Positions 24,392-31,600 of a stretch of 33,969 nucleotides of DNA are shown here, piece after piece. This stretch comes from Chloroflexota bacterium (GTDB lineage Bacteria > Chloroflexota > Chloroflexia > Chloroflexales > Chloroflexaceae). The notes beneath the pieces were generated by a model. That model did not search any database, was not told the origin of the DNA, and was given only the letters and a program-made list of their open reading frames with translations. A program made the translations under genes and the position numbers. Position 1 is the stretch's first letter. Each line of letters starts with the position of its first letter. The stretch covers positions 1 through 33,969 of the forward strand of contig JAUQOZ010000017.1 in NCBI GenBank assembly GCA_030550625.1. The letters run 5' to 3'.

Positions 24392-26020
24392 ATGCCTATC
24401 CTGCGTGAACGATCAGACGGCCGGTTTTATATCCGCGCATGGATGCCGGGAACTACGAATATCGGGACATGGCAACTGCACAAGGATGGTTTAGCATATT
24501 TAAACAGTATCGGCATTACGAAAGACGGCGATAGATTTGATTGGGAAATTTTAAATTTGTTGAAGGAAAAAGGATGGGTTTTCACAGCAGGAACAGGTTT
24601 TAACGGACCCACCACACCTGACCCCACCGCACTTGACCTCATTATTAAACCAGATCCTCAACCTAAACCTGAACCTGTTAGACGAGGCGCCTCGCTGCGC
24701 ATCCTCATTAACAAAACTGATTGGCAAATAGCGATTTTCCTGCGTGAAATCCCGCGCGGATGGGCGAAGAGCACCGATGATATAGTCGCATCACTCCAAT
24801 CTTGGGCGATTCAGGTCGAGCAAACCAAGGTGCCGGCAATGCGCCTCTACCCCGGCCAAGGCGGCGCGCTCGTGCCGGTAGCGCCAGCGCAGGGGCGTTA
24901 TAGCGTCCATCTACTAGGTACATGGCCCAAAGCGTGGAGCGTGCAAGAACGGTACTTTTCCGTACTTGGGTTAAGCGAGGGCATCACGATATTCGACGAA
25001 GAGCGAGGTGAACGGATCGCGCCTAACAGCCAGTTAGAGAGTGGCAAGTCCTATGTGTTGGCGGGCAACAAGGGTCTGAATGTACCACCTGAAATCATCA
25101 AGCGTAATCTCGACTCTCTTGATGAATGGAATGCATGGCGAATTACTATTCCAAAGGCGCCATCAGATCAGCTTGTGCAGTGGTTTCAGCAGTTTAAGAT
25201 GGAGATAAAGTCTCCTTGGTCTAAAGTAACGTTACTCACGCCAGTTATCGCCTATACGACAAATGATCAACCTATTATTAAGCAAGACGGTCGGATTATT
25301 GTTGCAATACCATTCAATAATGCTGCCAATCCTGCCATAAAGTACTTTGAACTGCCAAACCCCGGGATTGGACGTTTCCAGATCACGCTCGACGACCTAC
25401 CGGTCAAACCGCTCTCTATAGATGTCCGCGCCGATGATCAGGTAACGCTGCCTCAGCCGCTGCAAACGATTATTCGCTGGCATGATCAAACAACAACGTT
25501 GCGCGCCTTCACTGACAGCTCAACGACGTTCCAACCGGTTCACGCCGACGAGACATCGCTTGAGGTGACTGTGCTCTGCCTCGTGCCGGTTAAACTCACC
25601 TTATCAGGATCGCCAAGCAGCGAACAGATGTTCAAGCTCGATCCGGCTGAGGCTAGTGAACGGATCAAGCGCGCGATGTTGACCGCCGTGCGCCGAGGGC
25701 AAAACCTATCGGTGCGCATCGATGGTCAAGCCTTCGGCGCAGTCACGTTTGCAATCAATCCGCAACCGGTTTCTCCTCCGCCTGATCCAGCGGATACAAC
25801 CATTCACGCCTATTTGCGCCGGCTAGCTATCCTAGCGACGGTACCACACCGGCAACACGCGGTTGTTTCGCTGCCATCGCGCACACAACAGACCTTGCAG
25901 CAACTTGCTATCACCTATCACTATCCGCAACTCCGCAATGTACGGCGGGTTGCGCCAAATCTGTTGCCAATGATTAATACGATTGTAAAACTCGTAAACG
26001 AAAGGAACAATCATGAGTAA
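24392..26020 (+). CDS. Gene A: unrecognised protein of candidate defence operon
   Basis: A 542-residue protein I do not recognise. The N-terminal part (about 1-70) opens ILRERSDGRFYIRAWMPG and is followed by a Pro/Lys linker (about 74-98, with PDPQPKPEP). The rest appears rich in beta strands with short helices, perhaps several small barrel or Ig-like modules, such as GRYSVHLLGTW and SGKSYVLAGNKG. A second Pro-rich linker (QPVSPPPDP) precedes a helical C-terminus. It has no signal peptide, membrane helix or evident catalytic motif. It is the first gene of the operon and overlaps gene B by 8 nt. The start lacks a Shine-Dalgarno sequence and lies in a possible hairpin. Base composition near 24481-24600 is about 37% G+C by hand count, far below the flanks. 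A sensor or scaffold role is only a guess. Confidence 0.75.
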   Translation: MPILRERSDGRFYIRAWMPGTTNIGTWQLHKDGLAYLNSIGITKDGDRFDWEILNLLKEKGWVFTAGTGFNGPTTPDPTALDLIIKPDPQPKPEPVRRGASLRILINKTDWQIAIFLREIPRGWAKSTDDIVASLQSWAIQVEQTKVPAMRLYPGQGGALVPVAPAQGRYSVHLLGTWPKAWSVQERYFSVLGLSEGITIFDEERGERIAPNSQLESGKSYVLAGNKGLNVPPEIIKRNLDSLDEWNAWRITIPKAPSDQLVQWFQQFKMEIKSPWSKVTLLTPVIAYTTNDQPIIKQDGRIIVAIPFNNAANPAIKYFELPNPGIGRFQITLDDLPVKPLSIDVRADDQVTLPQPLQTIIRWHDQTTTLRAFTDSSTTFQPVHADETSLEVTVLCLVPVKLTLSGSPSSEQMFKLDPAEASERIKRAMLTAVRRGQNLSVRIDGQAFGAVTFAINPQPVSPPPDPADTTIHAYLRRLAILATVPHRQHAVVSLPSRTQQTLQQLAITYHYPQLRNVRRVAPNLLPMINTIVKLVNERNNHE

Positions 26021-27548
26021 AGATAATCAATTGAACAAACTGCCGCCAAAAAGCAGCGAAGAAATCTCTGGATTATTAATCCAACTATTAACGAAACCTA
26101 ATGAAAGAGAGAGGATATGGAATCAGCTCATTGAGTCGATTCTTAAAGTAATTAATACCAATAATAAGAACGAAATAAAAACTTTTCAACAGAGCATTAC
26201 TCAACTTGAGCAACGTGAAACCCAGCTCCAAAAGCAAATCGACCAGCTCACTGCTGCTCAAACAGAGTATGAGCGGCTGAAACAGGAGCTGCAACTCGTG
26301 CGGAGGGGGCTAAAGTTATTCTCAGCTTCACGCCAAACAGAGTATGAGCGGCTGAAACAGGAGCTGCAACAGGCCCGAACTCAGCTCGCAGCCTTAGAGC
26401 AATCGTATCAACAGCTTCAGCCGCAACCCAACCAACATCTGCAGGCCGAAATCACCCGCTTAAGCCGCGAACTGAAACAGTACGGCGAGCGGATCGACCA
26501 ATTGCAACAAACCTTATCACGCTTTATCAACGATCAGCCGGCAAGTCCGCCTTCTAGCCATACCAGCGCAATCGCACCGCCAGCAACTGTCCTCCAATCA
26601 GAAGCTGCTTCGATCGCCGATCAAAACCAGCTTGTCGCTCTCCTGCGCAAACGGATGCAGCGCGTCGGCTTGGATGAATCGGTGACATTAGCGTTGCACG
26701 CCGCCTTTATGAGCGGTCTGATGCCCATCGTCAAGGGTTCCGCCGCAATGGCTGCACTAGAAGCGTATGCGCACGTCATCGCTGGCGGACGCTTGGCAAG
26801 CCTGAGCATTGTGCCGACCATCGTCCAGCCAGCCGATCTGTTTGTCGTATCACCGGCTGACCGGCAAGCATGCATTGCCCATCCAGCCGGTTTACTTGAT
26901 ACGGTGCTGTTTGCGCAGCAGCCGGAACAAGCCGATACCCTCTTTCTGATCGTGCTTGAGGGGATCAACCGATCGACCGTCGAAACCTATCTCTTGCCAT
27001 TATTGCAGTGTTACGCCACTGCCCAACAACCGCAGGCTCACCGCTACCTGCCGCTCTTCCACCCCTCCCTGCTGCCCCAAGACCATCCCTATACGCCGGC
27101 AGCACGGCTGGTATGGCCAAAGAATGTGTTGTTGGCCGGCACTGTCGTTGAAGGTATTGCAACGCTGCCCTTACCAGCCGAGCTATGGTCGTATGCCTGC
27201 TTGATCAATGTTGACGCCAGAATTGATCTTCACACAGCTTCATCTTCCGCTGCGAGGCATAGCGTCACAGCGCATCAATGGCTTACATGGCACGCTGAAG
27301 CGATGTCACGCTTTGGTGCAGCGCTGAAAGATTGCCGCGATTTGCTTGACTCAGAAAAAGATTTGCGCATCCCTGAGATGGTGCTGGCTGCCGGAGCTAG
27401 ACTCTTTGCATGTTGTCAAACGAATGAAGCCGAGCAGCTAGCGGTAAGCGGCGTATTTGGCCCGTATGCCGTGGCAACCAATCAGCAACAAGCCTTGCAT
27501 CAAATCATCGATTCGTATGGATTGGAAGTTGATGTTACAGCGCTGTGA
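26013..27548 (+). CDS. Gene B: coiled coil fused to a degenerate McrB-like AAA+ domain
   Basis: A 511-residue protein. Residues about 45-170 are a Gln/Glu/Leu-rich coiled coil containing two copies of QTEYERLKQELQ. From about 205 the order follows the McrB-clade AAA+ fold, with altered motifs. The P-loop position reads IVKGSAAMAAL (239-249), lacking the GKT/S. A strand and PTIVQPADLFVV match the conserved Pro-x-D-L segment. The Walker B position reads FLIVLEGINR (311-320), keeping E316 but not the aspartate. Sensor 1 reads NVLLAGTVVEG (371-381), like the family's GTVN. The GTP-specific NxxD motif was not seen. It is therefore probably a non-hydrolysing structural partner; this is my reading, not a database result. 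AAGGAA precedes the ATG, which overlaps gene A. Confidence 0.75.
   Translation: MSKDNQLNKLPPKSSEEISGLLIQLLTKPNERERIWNQLIESILKVINTNNKNEIKTFQQSITQLEQRETQLQKQIDQLTAAQTEYERLKQELQLVRRGLKLFSASRQTEYERLKQELQQARTQLAALEQSYQQLQPQPNQHLQAEITRLSRELKQYGERIDQLQQTLSRFINDQPASPPSSHTSAIAPPATVLQSEAASIADQNQLVALLRKRMQRVGLDESVTLALHAAFMSGLMPIVKGSAAMAALEAYAHVIAGGRLASLSIVPTIVQPADLFVVSPADRQACIAHPAGLLDTVLFAQQPEQADTLFLIVLEGINRSTVETYLLPLLQCYATAQQPQAHRYLPLFHPSLLPQDHPYTPAARLVWPKNVLLAGTVVEGIATLPLPAELWSYACLINVDARIDLHTASSSAARHSVTAHQWLTWHAEAMSRFGAALKDCRDLLDSEKDLRIPEMVLAAGARLFACCQTNEAEQLAVSGVFGPYAVATNQQQALHQIIDSYGLEVDVTAL
26259..26370 (+). repeat. 37-bp direct repeat inside gene B (75-bp period)
   Basis: An identical 37-bp stretch occurs at 26259-26295 and 26334-26370. 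The offset is 75 bp, exactly 25 codons, so the frame is kept. It encodes QTEYERLKQELQ twice, separated by a basic stretch (VRRGLKLFSASR) that breaks the heptad pattern. This implies a recent in-frame duplication or insertion in the coiled coil. Confidence 0.85.
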
Positions 27549-28636
27549 GTAATGAAATGCAGCAAAAACCGCTTTCGCCAGCAGAAGCGCAGCGCCGCTG
27601 GCTAGAGGCGTTTGGCCTCATGACAGTCAATGGGTCACTCAATCTGCCGGCACTGGTTGCCGAAGCGCTGCGTGTCGTCATCTGGACGCAATGGGCAACC
27701 GATTACCAACCGATCCATGTATTGCGCCTGATCAACAAGGCGTATGATCTGCTCGTGCCATGGCGCAGCGACATAGCGCGTTGGCTTGAAGCAATTCGTG
27801 CCGCGTCAGCGGGTGACGCAAGTGACAATGCGCGGCAGGTAGTCTCCGAAAAGCGATGGCTTAAAACGATCCTGACCACGCTAGAGGAGGCCGGTGATAT
27901 TGCACACGGAGGACAGGGTTTTTGGTGGCCGGCGCCATTACGTTATGTCTCACTGCCGGCAGCGCAGCGCTGGCTCATGCTTGGCGGGCCGCCTGCCCAT
28001 CTGTTGCCGCGCACCGTCCAGAACCGCCTTGAATGGGTAGGATTAGCGCGCTTACTGCCGCAATCTTCTGCGCAGTCCAAGTTAGCCGCTCCCGTTATCA
28101 CCCTGCACGATTGGCTTGGCATACCAGCCATGCCGTTAATTGAATGGACGCAAGCGATCCTGAACCAGACCCGGCTGGAACCGACTAGTGGCGTTGCGGC
28201 TGAGATATATATCCCACCAAACTGGCAAACGTCATTACGCGACGTACCAGATGGCCGGTACTTGATACGGATGCGATCACGTTTCAAAAGCTATTCCTAC
28301 GCGATCGCTAATGTTCAAACTGGACGAATCACCGCGATCGGCAGGCTGGATCACACCACGTGTGATATACCACGTTTACGGTATGGTCTACGTGCATTAG
28401 CCGCCAAACCTGTTCAAGTCACCATCCAGTCGCAGCAATCCGATGTTATATTCACCTTGTATCGAAGGCTGCCGCGCGCTGAAGCATTGCTGTTCCAGAT
28501 GCTTGGTCGCAGCAACGCGCCGGTTGACGCTGCACAGCCGCCATTCACGTGGATCGTTCCGCTGAAGTATGCAGAACAGCTATACGACGCCTTAAGAGGG
28601 TTGCACGTTGCAATCGTTTCGAGCACTGCAAGGTGA
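27545..28636 (+). CDS. Gene C: unrecognised protein with winged-helix-like N-terminal half
   Basis: A 363-residue protein. It starts at GTG 27545, overlapping the gene B stop by 4 nt (GTGA); ATG 27557 is an alternative. Residues about 30-130 are helical, with KRWLKTILTTLEEAGDIAHGG followed by GFWWPAPLRYVSL, which resembles a winged-helix pair with its beta wing. A short segment LMLGGPPAHLLP follows. The C-terminal half looks alpha/beta with no catalytic motif visible. It has no membrane segment. The spacing and order tie it to genes B and D. A DNA-binding or adaptor role is plausible but not shown. In size and position it could parallel a Druantia accessory protein such as DruD; I cannot confirm this by eye. 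Confidence 0.72.
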   Translation: MSNEMQQKPLSPAEAQRRWLEAFGLMTVNGSLNLPALVAEALRVVIWTQWATDYQPIHVLRLINKAYDLLVPWRSDIARWLEAIRAASAGDASDNARQVVSEKRWLKTILTTLEEAGDIAHGGQGFWWPAPLRYVSLPAAQRWLMLGGPPAHLLPRTVQNRLEWVGLARLLPQSSAQSKLAAPVITLHDWLGIPAMPLIEWTQAILNQTRLEPTSGVAAEIYIPPNWQTSLRDVPDGRYLIRMRSRFKSYSYAIANVQTGRITAIGRLDHTTCDIPRLRYGLRALAAKPVQVTIQSQQSDVIFTLYRRLPRAEALLFQMLGRSNAPVDAAQPPFTWIVPLKYAEQLYDALRGLHVAIVSSTAR

Positions 28637-28640
28637 GTCG

Positions 28641-31600
28641 ATGACTATGCTCAATGATTCCGCAGGCGAGTTGCAGAGCATCGCCCACACATTGCGAACG
28701 AAATTGCACCAATACATTGAAGCAACCTTCTTTATTCGCGATCCGTCACTGGTAGCGGAACGGTGCGCGTTGTTGAATCAGACCATCGCGATTGCGCGTG
28801 AGCCTTTTATTGAGACAACCCCGTCTTATGCCATCACAGACGGCTACCATTCACTTCCGCTGCCGGAACTGATCCGTACCCAGTTCGCCACATTTGCTCA
28901 ATGGCAACCCAGCATTGGCATCTTCCCCCACCCCTACCAACATCAAGCTGCGGCGCTAACGGCTTTTTTTCGCGATCGCTGCGATCTGATCGTCGCTACC
29001 GGTACGGGATCGGGTAAAACCGAAACCTTCTTAATGCCGATTCTTGGTCATTTGCTGCAAGAAGCATCTGAACGGCGCGCTACCTTTGCGCTGCCCGGCA
29101 TGCGTGCGCTCATCCTTTACCCGATGAACGCTTTGGTGAACGATCAGATTGCGCGTTTGCGGCGGCTGTTTGGCGATCAACGCTTGAGTGAATGGTTTGA
29201 TCGTCACTATGGCCGGCATCCATTCTTTGGCGCTTACACGAGCCGTACCCCTTACGCCGGCATGCGTGATGACAAGCGTGATCAACAGTTCGTCGCGCCG
29301 CTCGTCGCACATTACCTCAAACTTATCCAACTCGCCACGATTCATGGCCCTCATTCTTATGAAGCGCAATTAATCAACGACTTACAACAGCGTGGACGGT
29401 GGCCGGCGAAAGATCTGATCGCTTTCTTTGGCAAGCCGGACACGATGTGGAAAAATCGGTTCCTAACTCAACCCGGCGACCGCGAATTGCTAACCCGCCA
29501 CGAGATGCATGAGCGTTGCCCTGATATTTTGGTGACGAATTATTCAATGCTCGAATATATGCTGCTGCGCCCGATCGAGCGCAGCATGTTTGAGCAAACG
29601 CGCCATTGGCTTGCAGCGCATCCGGCCAACGAATTGATCCTCGTCATCGATGAAGCGCATTTGTACCGCGGCACCGCTGGCGCAGAAGTGGCTTACCTGA
29701 TTCGGCGGCTGCAAACGCGGCTTGGCATTGAGCGTGATCGCATGCGCTGCATCCTCACCAGCGCTAGTTTCGGCGCAAATGCCGCCATTGCCGATGAAGT
29801 GATCGCGTTTGCAGCGCAATTAACTGGCTCACTGCATACCCGTCGCTTTCAGTTTGTACAGGGTGTGTACGAATCTCGTCCGCCGGCGCGAACAGGTACA
29901 GCCCAAGAAGGAACCGCGCTCGCTGCTTTTCAGCAGCAACGATTTACCCATCGCGCCATCGATCGAGCGGCTGCCATCGCTGAACTGGCGCGATTAGCCG
30001 AGGCGCTGCAGTGGCCGCCACTGCCAACCGATCACGATGATGCTGCTTTGCGCGCCTATCTTTACCAACAGTGTTATGGCTTTGGCCCCTTAGAAACCTT
30101 GATCGCAGCAAGTGCAGGCCGAGCCATGAGTCTTGACGCCTTAGCCCAACAGATGTTTCCCACGCTCGCGTTAGCCACCGCGCGCCGGGCCACTGAGACC
30201 TTACTTCACCTAGGCACGTATGCGCACAATGGGCAACGACCCCTCGTGCAAACACGCCTGCATGTCTTGTTCCGCGGCTTGCCTTCGTTGTGGGCATGCA
30301 TCAATCCTCATTGTACGGCGCGTCTCGCTCCTGCCCATCCTCGATCGTTGCTTGGACGTTTGTTTACCGAGCCCCGCACCCATTGTGATTGTGGCGGCAG
30401 AGTGTATGAACTCCTCGTTCACCGGCCCTGTGGCGCGGCTTTCTTACGGGTGTTCGGCTCTAGCCGGCAAGCCGACTTCTATTGGCACGAAGCCGGCGGC
30501 TGGCTACGCCGGTCAACCCCGCTGATTGAAGACTGGTTGATTATTGAAACACCGTTGCCGAAATATCAACAAAAGGGTCTGGTAGAGCCGATCTGGATCG
30601 ACATCCAGACGGGCAGAGTAATGACTGATCCGCCGGCAAACGTCGAACGATATCGCCAATGCTGGCGGATGCGTTCATCAACCATCGCAGAGCGCGCTGA
30701 TAGAGATAGTGACGATGAAGCGGATGCCCTACCCTATCCTTTCAAATCGTGCCCAAACTGTGATCGGCGTAATCCAAGCAAAGTGCTTGATCTCGCGATC
30801 CGTGGCGAACGACCGTTCGCTAATCTCGTTCAGACCGCCTTCAGCACCTTGCCGCCAACCAAACCCGCCTCGCGCCATCATCCTAACGGCGGGCGCAAAC
30901 TGCTCATTTTTGCCGACGGACGTCAAAAAGCGGCCCGGCTAGCGCGTGATTTACCGCGTGAGGTCGAACGCGATACCTTTCGACAGGTGTTGGCCTGCGC
31001 CGTACATCGGTTGCAACAATTACATTTTGAACCAAAACCCGATAATAGTTTATATACCGCGTTTGTGGCAATCTGTCGCGCATTAGATCTCTACTTTTTT
31101 GATCGCGCAGACAATTCGCAAGAAATCTTCCTAAATGCACTGCAGAAGTTTGAAGAGCAATTCGATAACGATCTTGCGCTTGCGCTTTCTACGGCTAATC
31201 CGCTTGGTGATCCGCCATCACTTTACCGGCAACATCTTTTATATCAACTTTCAGACCAGTTTTACAATCTTTACGATGTAGGGGTGATGGTCGCGAAGCC
31301 ATCGAGATTGGCTATGCGTCACATTAAACACGAAGTAGCCCAAAAACCGAAACTCGCACCCTTTCAGTCTGAATTACTTGAGATTGCTACATTTTGGATA
31401 CAGAGCATGCTAAGCAAAGGAGCTTTTGATGGTAGTCTTCCTCACCATATTCGGCAACGAGCGCTTGGTTTAGAGAATGCGCCAACTGCTGATAAAATTC
31501 TCCTCGACGAACATTTTCAAGAATTTGAAGAACAAAAAGTCAGGGATTTGAATCAGATTTTTTACAACATTTTAACCAAAAATAAGAATGGGTTTATCTA

